Shown here: positions 1 to 6,728 of the stretch, in pieces
Layout of the letters: each line of letters begins with the position of its first letter
Numbering within the stretch: position 1 is the stretch's first letter
Source: M3007 sp031398055
GTDB taxonomy: Bacteria > Bacteroidota > Bacteroidia > Chitinophagales > Saprospiraceae
Direction of reading: 5' to 3'
Length of the DNA: 13,159 bases
Assembly: GCA_031398055.1 (NCBI GenBank)
Contig: JANNMS010000283.1
Span: forward strand, 1 to 13,159
The notes under the pieces: generated by a model
The model's input: the letters and a program-made list of their open reading frames with translations, nothing else
Told to the model about the DNA's origin: nothing
Databases searched by the model: none
Position numbers and translations under genes: made by a program

Positions 1-2
1 AG

Positions 3-116
3 AAATCCCGAAGGGATTTTATGTAAAAACTCGCGCCTGAAAACATAAAATCCCTTCGGGATTTGAGGAAAATGCCCTTGCTCTGAGCTATAAACATAGA
101 TTCCCTTCGGGAATGG
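3..116. repeat. REP-like palindromic repeats, three copies
   Basis: Three copies of a short palindromic unit with core TCCCTTCGGGA are visible. Positions 3-24 and 43-64 are perfect reverse complements over 22 bases, so the pair can form a 22-bp hairpin with an 18-base loop. Each arm also contains its own small palindrome (ATCCC-GAA-GGGAT). A third, diverged copy lies at about 93-115 in the same orientation as the second, sharing an AAACATA lead-in. No coding is seen here. The repeats sit downstream of the lipoprotein gene that ends at 177, so they may act in its 3' end formation. The pattern is like dispersed extragenic palindromes; genome copy number cannot be judged from this window. Confidence 0.8.
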
Positions 117-136
117 ATTTTAATGCGTTTGACCTG

Positions 137-176
137 TTCCCCAATAACCAATTCCCCAATTCCCCAGTAACCATTC
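137..176. repeat. degenerate 7-8 base tandem repeat (CCAATAA/CCAATTC)
   Basis: This stretch is a run of related short units (CCAATAA, CCAATTC, CCCAATTC, CCCAGTAA), beginning within a few bases of the stop codon of the lipoprotein gene at 177-179. It belongs to the same structural class as the other heptad-like intergenic repeats in the window but has its own sequence. No inverted partner is seen beside it. Function is unknown. Confidence 0.6.
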
Positions 177-1244
177 TCAGAGTTGAAAATTCAAATTTTT
201 GGTGAGATAGTGCGCCCGGATGTCTTTGATGGTTTCGTTGAACAGGTGCATGTTGGTTGCGAAAATCGTGTTTTTTGCCGTGACGATGCCAAAACCTTCC
301 GACATATTTGAATAAAGTGAAATCACCTCGGCACTCGTGATGCCCGAATTGGCAGACAGCGATTGGTTGAAAATCTTGATTTCGCGCCCGCCACCTGTCA
401 AAGTCAAAGTCATGTCTTGAAAATAACGGAGCATTGTGGTGGACGGCTCGACGTTTTTGTTTAAAAATTCAAAAAGGGAAGACGTTTCGAAAGTGCCTTT
501 ATAAGTCAAAGGCGGCGTAGTGCCACTGCTCGTTTCGTTGCGTTCTTTATTTCTGACAATTGCCCAGTGCAATTCGTTATTTGCCAAAGTTTGGTTGGTC
601 ACCGGGTCGGCATCGCGGTAGCGAATGTCCAAATCAATGTCAAAATACACCCCGTTCACATCCGTCCGCCAAGCAATATCGGCATGCCCCGCTGTGTCAA
701 AAGGTAATTTTGGAATGATTGCTCCGTAAATATTTCCGGCCAACGGGTCAGCCCAACGAAAAGCGACCGGGATATTTGTGCGCCCGGTGATGGTCGGTTT
801 TCCATCTTTCCGAACGATGCGAACTTGATAATTTGCCCCCAAAACCAGCGAATCATTTCCAGAAGTGATGACTTTGTAAAGCCAATTTGGTTGGGTTGCA
901 AAAATACCAGTGTCCCGGGTGATGCCTTCGGCCACGCCATCGACGCGAGTCGCCGGGAGTGATTTTACGATGCTCGCAGTTTTTGAGGTGTCGGACATTC
1001 TGTCCAAAAAAACTTCAATCGCACCGGCTGGGTAATAAAGTGAATCGGCAATTTTGGCAATTTTCAAAGCCGATTGATCCCCGATAAATGCTTTTTCAAC
1101 GCGAATGTATTGCACATCGGCAGTTGCATCGAGCACAGCGTAGGTCACCGGGATTTCTTTCCACGGCGCGTTCACATTAAAATCATTGGAACAAGCAGCC
1201 GCGAAAAGCAGCAGAAAAAGGGTTGGGAAGAGCAGTTTTTGCAT
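177..1244 (-). CDS. outer-membrane-type lipoprotein, DUF4249-like
   Basis: This is a 355-residue protein starting at ATG 1244. The N-terminus is a lipoprotein signal peptide: MQK, a hydrophobic Leu/Phe stretch, then Ala-Ala-Ala-Cys with the lipidated Cys at residue 18. The mature part begins with a short Ser/Asp/Asn linker and continues as a mostly beta-rich domain with no catalytic motif that I recognise. The layout (lipobox, an early strand reading IPVTYAVLDA, then a strand with YIRVEKAF) resembles the DUF4249 class of Bacteroidota lipoproteins, which are often found near TonB-dependent receptors; this assignment is from pattern memory and is only moderate. A receptor gene does occur at 3122, but it is not adjacent and lies on the other strand. 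The upstream region carries a good Bacteroidota promoter (1267-1296). Function is unknown; a role in outer-membrane uptake or assembly is inference. Confidence 0.75.
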   Translation of the reverse strand: MQKLLFPTLFLLLFAAACSNDFNVNAPWKEIPVTYAVLDATADVQYIRVEKAFIGDQSALKIAKIADSLYYPAGAIEVFLDRMSDTSKTASIVKSLPATRVDGVAEGITRDTGIFATQPNWLYKVITSGNDSLVLGANYQVRIVRKDGKPTITGRTNIPVAFRWADPLAGNIYGAIIPKLPFDTAGHADIAWRTDVNGVYFDIDLDIRYRDADPVTNQTLANNELHWAIVRNKERNETSSGTTPPLTYKGTFETSSLFEFLNKNVEPSTTMLRYFQDMTLTLTGGGREIKIFNQSLSANSGITSAEVISLYSNMSEGFGIVTAKNTIFATNMHLFNETIKDIRAHYLTKNLNFQL

Positions 1245-1266
1245 TTCACGAAAATTTTTTAGGCTG

Positions 1267-1296
1267 CAAAGTTATGAAAAACCCGCGCCTCCAAAA
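1267..1296 (-). promoter_or_regulatory. Bacteroidota-type promoter for the lipoprotein gene
   Basis: Read on the minus strand, TAACTTTG (1274-1267) matches the Bacteroidota -7 consensus TAnnTTTG exactly. A TTTTGG element (1296-1291) lies upstream with a 17-base spacer from its TTG, as expected for the -33 box. Transcription would start about 15-20 bases before the ATG at 1244. The match is to a consensus only. Confidence 0.65.
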
Positions 1297-1314
1297 CTTC
1301 CACTTTGTCAAACC

Positions 1315-1343
1315 TTTGCATTTTAACGAAAATGCTACCTTTC
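1315..1343 (+). promoter_or_regulatory. candidate promoter for panB
   Basis: TTTG at 1315-1318, a 17-base spacer, then TACCTTTC at 1336-1343 fit the Bacteroidota promoter pattern TTTG-N17-23-TAnnTTTG with one mismatch in the last base. A second partial -7 box, AACCTTTGCA, lies at 1311-1320. If 1336-1343 is used, the mRNA begins near 1350 and its leader is exactly the repeat stretch before panB. It stands back-to-back with the promoter of the lipoprotein gene. Confidence 0.45.
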
Positions 1344-1354
1344 GGCCTGTTTCA

Positions 1355-1442
1355 GTTATTGGTTATTGGACAATTGATTATTGGGCTGCCCAAAATTGAT
1401 TATCTCAATATCCCACAATATCTCAATTTCTCAATATTCAAA
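1355..1442. repeat. short tandem repeats forming the panB leader
   Basis: Positions 1355-1382 are four heptads (GTTATTG, GTTATTG, GACAATT, GATTATT). A TTGGG-CTG-CCCAA hairpin follows, then a second copy of AATTGATTAT (1395-1404) and a run of CTCAATA/CTCAATT units up to the panB start codon. An open reading frame runs through this stretch in frame with panB from 1305, but its residues are only what the repeat encodes. It is therefore treated as untranslated leader. Confidence 0.6.
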
Positions 1443-2261
1443 ATGTCTGCTGCCACTTCCGAAATCAAACGTGTGACCACCCACACCATCCAAGCGATGA
1501 AAAACAAGGGTGAAAAAATCGCCATGCTCACGGCCTACGATTTTTCGATGGCCCGGATCCTCGACGAGGCGGGCATCGATATTTTGCTGGTCGGCGATTC
1601 GGCCTCAAATGTCATGGCCGGCCACGAAACGACACTGCCGATTACCCTCGACCAGATGATTTACCATGCCCAATCGGTCGTCCGGGCGGTGAAAAGGAGT
1701 CTGGTCGTAGTGGATTTGCCGTTCGGGACCTACCAATCGAATTCTGAAATTGCACTTTCGAGTGCGATTCGAATTATGAAAGAGTCCGGGGCGCACGCCG
1801 TCAAATTGGAAGGCGGTGCTGAAGTGCAAAAATCAATCAAAAAAATATTGATGGCAGGCATACCAGTGATGGGACATTTGGGTTTGACGCCGCAGAGTAT
1901 TTATAAATTTGGGACATATTCCGTCCGGGCAAAAGAAGAGGAAGAGGCCGAAAAATTGATGTCCGATGCCAAATTGCTCGACGAAATCGGTTGTTTTGGG
2001 ATTGTTTTGGAAAAAATACCCGCCACATTGGCAAAAATGGTTTCGGAAAGTATTTCAATTCCGACCATCGGAATCGGGGCAGGCGGCGCGTGCGACGGGC
2101 AAGTTTTGGTCACGCACGACATGTTGGGCATCACGAAAGATTTCAAACCGCGGTTTTTGCGGCGGTATTTGGAGTTGTTCGAGGCGATTGGGGATGCCAC
2201 AAAACACTATATTTCGGATGTGAAAGCAAAGGATTTTCCAAATGAAAAGGAGCAATATTGA
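1443..2261 (+). CDS. panB: 3-methyl-2-oxobutanoate hydroxymethyltransferase
   Basis: PanB transfers a hydroxymethyl group from 5,10-methylenetetrahydrofolate to 2-oxoisovalerate, giving ketopantoate, the first committed step of pantothenate and CoA synthesis; it is a cytoplasmic TIM-barrel enzyme. The 272-residue sequence has the family signatures in order: MLTAYDFSMARILDEAGID (28-46), VGDS (50-53) with metal ligand Asp52, DLPFGTY (91-97) with Asp91, KLEGG (121-125) with Glu123, GHLGLTPQ (144-151), VLEKIP (188-193) with the catalytic-position Glu190, and IGIGAGGACDGQVLV (209-223). The ATG at 1443 is chosen because the PanB N-terminus (VTTHTIQAMK) starts ten residues later and the length matches the usual 260-280. 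The frame is open back to TTG 1305, but that part is encoded by intergenic repeats. panC and panD are not in the window, so the gene appears to stand alone. Confidence 0.97.
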   Translation: MSAATSEIKRVTTHTIQAMKNKGEKIAMLTAYDFSMARILDEAGIDILLVGDSASNVMAGHETTLPITLDQMIYHAQSVVRAVKRSLVVVDLPFGTYQSNSEIALSSAIRIMKESGAHAVKLEGGAEVQKSIKKILMAGIPVMGHLGLTPQSIYKFGTYSVRAKEEEEAEKLMSDAKLLDEIGCFGIVLEKIPATLAKMVSESISIPTIGIGAGGACDGQVLVTHDMLGITKDFKPRFLRRYLELFEAIGDATKHYISDVKAKDFPNEKEQY

Positions 2262-2452
2262 AAATAGGTTTTTTTCTTTAAAAACGACTAACCAATTTAA
2301 TGAAATCAATGAATTTAGATTGATAGAATTTTCAAGACTTTTTATATCTTTTTCTATAAATTTTATATCTCGATAAATGATTTTTCTATCGCCATAAAAA
2401 TCGAAAATTGAGGTTTGTTGTAGGTTTACAGTCGAAAAATCAAACTATAGTT

Positions 2453-2995
2453 ATGAGCAAAACCAACCTCCGGTTATTTGAAGAACTGCCTGAACATGAA
2501 TATTGCACGTCAAACCAAGTTGCAGCGAGCTTTTTTAATGGAACAGATTTATTCCCCAATATTTTTGGTTTTGATGAAAAAACTGGTGGATTTGTGGCGA
2601 TTCATCGCAGTCATTCAGCTACTGGCTTGGAACATGAACTCCCAGTTTGTTCAATTTTAAAACGCTCGGGATTTGGGATTTTGCTTTTGGAAGAAGCTGG
2701 GGAATTTTCGCGCCCGGATGCCGTAATCAAAGACAAATTATTTGAAATAAAGCGGATTGCTGATGCAAAAAATCTGCGGCGAGCGGTGATTTTTCAATTT
2801 CGAACGGCTTATCGAAAGTCAAATAACTTGCTTTTGCACATTGACCAACCCGTAAATTTTGAATCATTGAGAAGTGCCATTTTTGCCGCAGCATTTTTGT
2901 ACCCAAAAATTCAATTGGTTTGGGTGGTTGTCAATTTGCAACTTTTTCAATTTGAAAGACAATTGATTTTGAAAGGAAAACATCAATTCAAATAG
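2453..2995 (+). CDS. orphan CdiA-CT-like PD-(D/E)xK nuclease-type protein
   Basis: This 180-residue protein has no signal peptide or membrane segment. ATG 2453 is preferred over the in-frame TTG at 2408. Residues 45-130 follow a pattern I associate with the C-terminal tRNase/nuclease domain of CdiA contact-dependent toxins, also found on phage head proteins and free-standing proteins: GGFVAIHRSH (45-54), a helix with Glu62, a hydrophobic strand (GFGILLLEEAGE, 73-84), PDA (88-90), LFEIKRI (96-102) and a strand NNLLLHID (124-131). Asp89 and Glu98-x-Lys100 would form a PD-(D/E)xK active site. No secretion module precedes it and no immunity-like gene follows; only a small-RNA candidate and a receptor gene lie downstream. 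The gene and its upstream 190 bases are clearly richer in A/T than panB and the receptor, which suggests acquisition. The family assignment is from motif memory; the biological role is unknown. Confidence 0.6.
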   Translation: MSKTNLRLFEELPEHEYCTSNQVAASFFNGTDLFPNIFGFDEKTGGFVAIHRSHSATGLEHELPVCSILKRSGFGILLLEEAGEFSRPDAVIKDKLFEIKRIADAKNLRRAVIFQFRTAYRKSNNLLLHIDQPVNFESLRSAIFAAAFLYPKIQLVWVVVNLQLFQFERQLILKGKHQFK

Positions 2996-3003
2996 ACAAA
3001 AAC

Positions 3004-3037
3004 AAAAAAAGGCATTGCCGAAGCAACACCTTTTTTT
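3004..3037 (-). terminator. intrinsic terminator with UUCG tetraloop
   Basis: On the minus strand the stem GGTGTTGC-TTCG-GCAATGCC is followed by TTTTTTT and preceded by AAAAAAA, so the helix can extend to 15 pairs. The two central pairs are G-U wobbles on the minus strand but C-A/A-C mismatches on the plus strand, and the loop is the stable c(UUCG)g only on the minus strand. The element is thus built for leftward transcription, although it may also serve as a weaker terminator for the plus-strand gene ending at 2995. Confidence 0.75.
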
Positions 3038-3066
3038 CGTAGGTAGCGTACTCGTAGCCCGCTATG
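3004..3066 (-). ncRNA. candidate small RNA, about 60 nt
   Basis: A compact minus-strand transcription unit can be read here: a Bacteroidota -7 box TATCTTTG (3077-3070), a predicted start near 3063-3066, about 30 bases with a possible UAGCG/CGCUA hairpin (TAGCG at about 3064-3060, CGCTA at 3048-3044), then a UUCG-capped terminator with seven U. There is no start codon followed by a useful reading frame in this length, and no minus-strand gene follows, so the product would be a free-standing RNA. The terminator pairs fully only in the minus-strand sense, which supports the direction. I do not recognise it as a named RNA family. It lies between the orphan nuclease-like gene and the receptor gene and would be divergent from the latter. 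Confidence 0.45.
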
Positions 3067-3069
3067 GCA

Positions 3070-3101
3070 CAAAGATAACTGCACAAAATTCATTTTTGCA
3101 A
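3070..3101 (-). promoter_or_regulatory. promoter of the candidate small RNA
   Basis: TATCTTTG (3077-3070, minus strand) matches TAnnTTTG exactly and continues as TGCC, a common continuation in Bacteroidota promoters. A TTG (3101-3099) sits 21 bases upstream, inside the allowed spacer range. No protein-coding gene lies downstream on this strand. Confidence 0.5.
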
Positions 3102-3121
3102 GACTTGAAAATTTCCTATCC

Positions 3122-5683
3122 ATGTTTTTATTTAAAAACTATAATCAAAAAGCCTTTTTATTGATTATTCTCTGTTCAATAATTACAGTAAATCAATCTT
3201 TTTCCCAAAAAACGGCAACTGTTTTTGGACAAATCACCGACGTGGCAACTGGCCAACCCGTTGATTTGGCGACCGTTTATTTGAAAGGCAGCGGGCAAGG
3301 CGTGAGCAGCGACGAGGCCGGAAATTATGCCATCCAAATCCCGTCGGGCGGGCGCGCGACTTTGGCTTTTCGCCGCGTCGGATACAAAGAAACGACCCAC
3401 GATATTTTGCCGCTGGCCGAGGGCGCGCGGTTTGGTTTGGATGTTTCGCTGGTGGCGGTCAATGCAAATATTGAGGCTGTCATCCGCGAAAGAAAATTGG
3501 ACGAGGGCGGCATGGTTCGAGAAAAAAACATGAAAGACCTCAAACTTTTGCCGACAACGACGGGTAATTTGGAAAGCGTTTTGCCGAGCATCGCGCTCGG
3601 CACGGTCAGCGGAAACGGCGGCGAACTTTCGAGCCAATATCAAGTGCGCGGCGGCAATTATGACGAAAATTTGGTGTACGTCAACGACTTTGAAATCTAT
3701 CGCCCGCAACTCGTCCGCGCCGGGCAGCAGGAAGGTTTGACATTTCCCAACATTGATTTGGTGCGCGATTTGTCGTTTTCGTCGGGTGGTTTTGCTGCAA
3801 AATATGGCGATAAATTGTCCTCCGTTTTGGACGTAAAATACAAACGCCCCGACTCGGTTCGGGCGAGTTTGGCGGGCAGTTTGTTGGGCGGTTCGGCGCA
3901 CCTCGAAGGCAGTTTGAAATCGAAAAAAGACAGTTACCGAGCGTTCCGATACCTCGTCGGGGCGCGGTACAAAACCACGAAATTGTTGCTCGGCAGCCTC
4001 GATGTCAAAGGTGAATACGTGCCGAATTTTTCAGATATCCAAGCCTATTTAACCTACGATTTGAACCGCGATTGGCAGGTCGGTTTTTTGGGAAATTTCA
4101 ACCGTTCGGTCTATCAATTTCAACCGACGAGCAGCAATCGTGCCTTCGGTTTGATTGATTTTGCACTGCAACTCCGCACGGCTTTCGAGGGTCAGGAATT
4201 TGACGATTTTACGAGTGCGCTGGGCGGAGTTTCGTTGACGTATTTGCCCGACCGGCGGCGTAATCCGTTGTACCACAAAGTTTTAGCATCCGGTTGGAGG
4301 AGTCAGGAAAACGAGCGGATTGATATTTTGGGCTACTATATTTTGGGAGAAATTGAGGAAAATCTGGGCTCGTCGGAGTTCGGAGACATCGTAAATGTGC
4401 TGGGAACCGGCACGCAGCACACCTGGGTTCGCAACTATTTGAAGGCCGATGTCCGCAACGTGGAATACAAAGGTGGCATCGAAATCACGCCCGAAAACCT
4501 GCCTGACGGATTGACGAAAAGCCACTTTTTTCAGTGGTCGGCGAAGTACCAAAACGAGGCGATTTCCGATAAAATAAACGAGTGGGAACGGCTCGATTCA
4601 GCTTTGTATTCGCTGGTTTTTGATACCAATGCATTGTTCATCCGCCGTTCGCTGAAAACGCGAAATGAATTGAACTCAAATAGAATAAGTTTTTCATTTC
4701 AAGACACTTGGACGTGGCGAAAAGATGGGCTGCGCGAACTGCAATTGACCGCCGGGCTGCGCGGGCAATATTGGGATTTGAACAATGAAAAATTCGTCAC
4801 GCCACGCGTCCAATTTTTGTACAAACCGCTCAATTCTCGCCGCGACATCGCGTGGCGGATGGCTGGTGGGCTGTTTTTTCAACCTGCTTTTTATCGGGAA
4901 ATGCGGCGGCTGGACGGCACGGTGAACCAAGATTTATCGGCACAAAAATCGGCGCACGTCGTCGGTGGGTTCACCTACGATTTTTTGTGGGGCAAACGCA
5001 AACCTGTCAAAATGCGGTTGATTACCGAACTTTATTACAAAAAAATGTGGGATTTGGTCTCCTTTGACCTTGATAATGTGCGGATTAGGTACGCCGGGGA
5101 AAACAATGCGGCAGGTTACGCTACGGGTTTGGACGTTCGTTTGAACGGCGAATTTGTACCGGGAGCAGAAAGTTGGATCAATTTTTCACTGCTCCGAACC
5201 CGCGAAAGTTTGGATGGCATCCAGCACAAAACCCGCGACGTAGGCCAAACCGAAGGCCAAAACGTGAAAGACGTGCCGCGCCCGACCGACCGTTTTTTCA
5301 ATATGTCGATGTTTTTTCAGGATTACCTGCGGAACAATCGGAACGTGAAAATGCACCTCAATTTTACGGTCGGAACCGGGATGCCGTTCGGGGTGCAGGA
5401 CAACAATGTGATTTTCAGGAATCCTTATCGTTTTACGCCGTACCACCGGGTGGATATTGGTTTTGCGTACCTGCTTTGGAATGAAAATTGGCGGACGCGG
5501 CGGCCACATCACCCGCTGCGGTTTACCAGAAATACTTGGCTGTCGCTCGAAGTTTTTAACTTACTGAAAGTGGCGAACGAAGCCTCAAATACTTGGATAA
5601 AAACGATTTACAACACGCAGTATGCGATTCCGAATTATTTGACGGGGAGGAGGTTGAACTTGCGGGTTCGGGTGGATTTTTGA
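3122..5683 (+). CDS. TonB-dependent outer-membrane receptor with carboxypeptidase-like N-domain
   Basis: This 853-residue protein is an outer-membrane beta-barrel transporter driven by TonB-ExbBD. Residues 1-29 are a Sec signal peptide (hydrophobic 11-23, ending SFSQ). Residues 32-112 form a CarboxypepD_reg-like domain (GQITD..TGQPV.LATVYLKG...SDEAGNYAIQIPSG, then FRRVGYKE). Residues 130-240 are the plug, with SQYQVRGGNYDENLVYVND (171-189) and GGFAAKYGDKLSSVLDVKY (222-240). The rest is barrel, with alternating aromatic strands and a terminal strand ending RLNLRVRVDF. The final Phe is the usual barrel-assembly signal. No SusD-like partner is adjacent, so it is not a typical SusCD pair, and the substrate cannot be told from sequence. 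A weak -7-like box (CATTTTTG, 3091-3098) precedes the ATG. Confidence 0.93.
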   Translation: MFLFKNYNQKAFLLIILCSIITVNQSFSQKTATVFGQITDVATGQPVDLATVYLKGSGQGVSSDEAGNYAIQIPSGGRATLAFRRVGYKETTHDILPLAEGARFGLDVSLVAVNANIEAVIRERKLDEGGMVREKNMKDLKLLPTTTGNLESVLPSIALGTVSGNGGELSSQYQVRGGNYDENLVYVNDFEIYRPQLVRAGQQEGLTFPNIDLVRDLSFSSGGFAAKYGDKLSSVLDVKYKRPDSVRASLAGSLLGGSAHLEGSLKSKKDSYRAFRYLVGARYKTTKLLLGSLDVKGEYVPNFSDIQAYLTYDLNRDWQVGFLGNFNRSVYQFQPTSSNRAFGLIDFALQLRTAFEGQEFDDFTSALGGVSLTYLPDRRRNPLYHKVLASGWRSQENERIDILGYYILGEIEENLGSSEFGDIVNVLGTGTQHTWVRNYLKADVRNVEYKGGIEITPENLPDGLTKSHFFQWSAKYQNEAISDKINEWERLDSALYSLVFDTNALFIRRSLKTRNELNSNRISFSFQDTWTWRKDGLRELQLTAGLRGQYWDLNNEKFVTPRVQFLYKPLNSRRDIAWRMAGGLFFQPAFYREMRRLDGTVNQDLSAQKSAHVVGGFTYDFLWGKRKPVKMRLITELYYKKMWDLVSFDLDNVRIRYAGENNAAGYATGLDVRLNGEFVPGAESWINFSLLRTRESLDGIQHKTRDVGQTEGQNVKDVPRPTDRFFNMSMFFQDYLRNNRNVKMHLNFTVGTGMPFGVQDNNVIFRNPYRFTPYHRVDIGFAYLLWNENWRTRRPHHPLRFTRNTWLSLEVFNLLKVANEASNTWIKTIYNTQYAIPNYLTGRRLNLRVRVDF

Positions 5684-5828
5684 TGGTAAAATCGGGTCGG
5701 TTTTGATTCTCGAAAGCAAGTCTTTTTCAGATTTTTTACAAAAAACAATGCTGCGGCTACCGCACAAAAATCAAAATTCAAATCTGAAATCAATGCTTTG
5801 AACTTCACACCTTATTTCCCAGACCTGC

Positions 5829-6527
5829 TTAAAATCCTTCCGACCCTTTCCCACCATGCCCCCGTTTTTCCCGCTCCTTCAATTTCCGTTGTTTCACCAC
5901 TTTCAAAAATTCGCTGAATTTTCGCGCCATTTCTGCCCAAAGTTCATGTTTCGGCTCGCCTGCCTGTCCCAAATTTATCCAGTTTTTGGGCGCGCCTTGA
6001 ATTGCGTTGATGGGCAAATCCTCGCAATCACATTCAATCAACCGGACTGGAAAAATGATTTTCTCCCCTTTTTCGTGCGCTTCGAGTGCCTTTTTCAACT
6101 CTTTTTCGTGGCAAAAATCGCTGGAAATAAAACTTGGGCTGAGCAAACAAATGATGATTTCCGCCTGCTCGAATTTTTGCCAAATGGCATTTGACCAATT
6201 TTGGCCGGGCAAAATCGAGCCGTCGTCCCACAGTTCGACGTTGCCCAACCGAACCTGCGAAAACACCGAAATCTTGAATTTTTTCAAAGCCTGAAATTCC
6301 TCCTCGTCCGCGTGGGCATAACTGATGAAGGCGGCAACCGGCATTTTTGCCTCCTCGCTGCGCATTTCTTTTTCCTCGATGCCGTCGAGCAGTTTTTCAA
6401 CTTCAAAATCCTGCTCCAATTCTGGGCAGAAATATTCCCGACGGTTGCGTTTTTCGTGCGCCAGCAGGGTCTCGTATTTCACAAAAACCTTATCGTTGAT
6501 CGCAAGGTGGCGTTGTTGCGTAGCCAT
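5829..6527 (-). CDS. TIR-domain protein, likely C-terminal remnant of a Roc-COR-TIR protein
   Basis: The frame gives 232 residues from ATG 6527. Residues 63-180 are a TIR domain: AAFISYAHADEEEF (65-78), LWDDGSILPGQNW (99-111), AEIIICLLSPSFISSDFC (122-139), then KELKKALEAHEKGE (142-155) and IIFPVRLIECD (157-167). Glu143, in the DFCxxxEL context, is the candidate NADase glutamate. Residues 18-52 (KYETLLAHEKRNRREYF...FEVEKLLDGIEE) resemble the linker found between COR and TIR in bacterial Roco proteins, whose Roc and COR parts are absent here; this match is from memory. The C-terminus is Lys/Arg/Glu-rich. The start lies inside the overlapping truncated KilA-N frame (6479-6655), so the first residues may be fortuitous. 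TIR domains of this type cut NAD or act in phage defence and signalling. Whether this copy is active is unknown; a decayed gene is equally likely. Confidence 0.75.
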   Translation of the reverse strand: MATQQRHLAINDKVFVKYETLLAHEKRNRREYFCPELEQDFEVEKLLDGIEEKEMRSEEAKMPVAAFISYAHADEEEFQALKKFKISVFSQVRLGNVELWDDGSILPGQNWSNAIWQKFEQAEIIICLLSPSFISSDFCHEKELKKALEAHEKGEKIIFPVRLIECDCEDLPINAIQGAPKNWINLGQAGEPKHELWAEMARKFSEFLKVVKQRKLKEREKRGHGGKGSEGF

Positions 6528-6655
6528 GCCGCAATCGTGTTGGCGGCTTTATTTTGATTGTTTTGCTGGGCAATGTCTGTCAAAGAAATATAATCTTCGG
6601 CTTGCACGGTGTCAATGCGAATCACAAGCCCTTCTACTTTAAGTTGTTTGGTCAT
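6479..6655 (-). pseudogene. truncated KilA-N domain reading frame
   Basis: A 58-codon frame from ATG 6655 to TGA 6479 is too short for gene callers but reads like the start of a KilA-N DNA-binding protein: KVEGLVIRIDTVQ, then DYISLTDIAQQ (21-31), then TIAAWLRNNATL (40-51) and STIRFL at the end. Full members have YISLTDIA, WLRNRNTIEFLG and about 200 more residues. Here the frame ends right after the FL of that motif. The last 49 bases overlap the TIR reading frame in another phase, so the two may have been joined by a deletion. The frame is preceded by a palindrome (6666-6697) placed 10 bases before the ATG. It could be a remnant, or a short expressed peptide that keeps part of the KilA-N fold. 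Calling it KilA-N rests on motif recognition only. Confidence 0.6.
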
Positions 6656-6665
6656 TTTTAAAAAG

Positions 6666-6728
6666 TTTTAAAGTCGAACAAATGTTCGACTTTAAAATTC
6701 CCATATTGGGTTTAAAGTCGAACATTTG
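6666..6728. promoter_or_regulatory. palindromic operator-like repeats upstream of the KilA-N frame
   Basis: A perfect inverted repeat has 15-base arms (6666-6680, 6683-6697; arm TTTTAAAGTCGAACA) around two A. A further half-site, TTTAAAGTCGAACATTTG, lies at 6711-6728, giving three copies of TTTAAAGTCGAAC in 63 bases. The palindrome ends 10 bases upstream of ATG 6655. This is the usual geometry of a repressor operator covering a promoter; on the minus strand its centre also contains AACATTTG, one base off the TAnnTTTG box. The binding protein is unknown. Confidence 0.6.

Noticed and set aside
1305..1442. N-terminal 46-residue hydrophobic extension of PanB from TTG 1305.
   Set aside because: The residues are translations of intergenic repeats and the promoter region; PanB is a soluble enzyme of about 270 residues that starts at 1443.
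3176..3901. Minus-strand 241-codon frame opposite the start of the TonB-dependent receptor.
   Set aside because: It lies wholly within the receptor gene on the other strand and shows no domain or signal of its own.
5684..5828. TTTCAGATTT/AAATCTGAAA inverted repeat (5725-5734 and 5780-5789) between the converging receptor and TIR genes as a terminator.
   Set aside because: The arms are 45 bases apart, A/T-rich, and lack a U tract; too weak to call.
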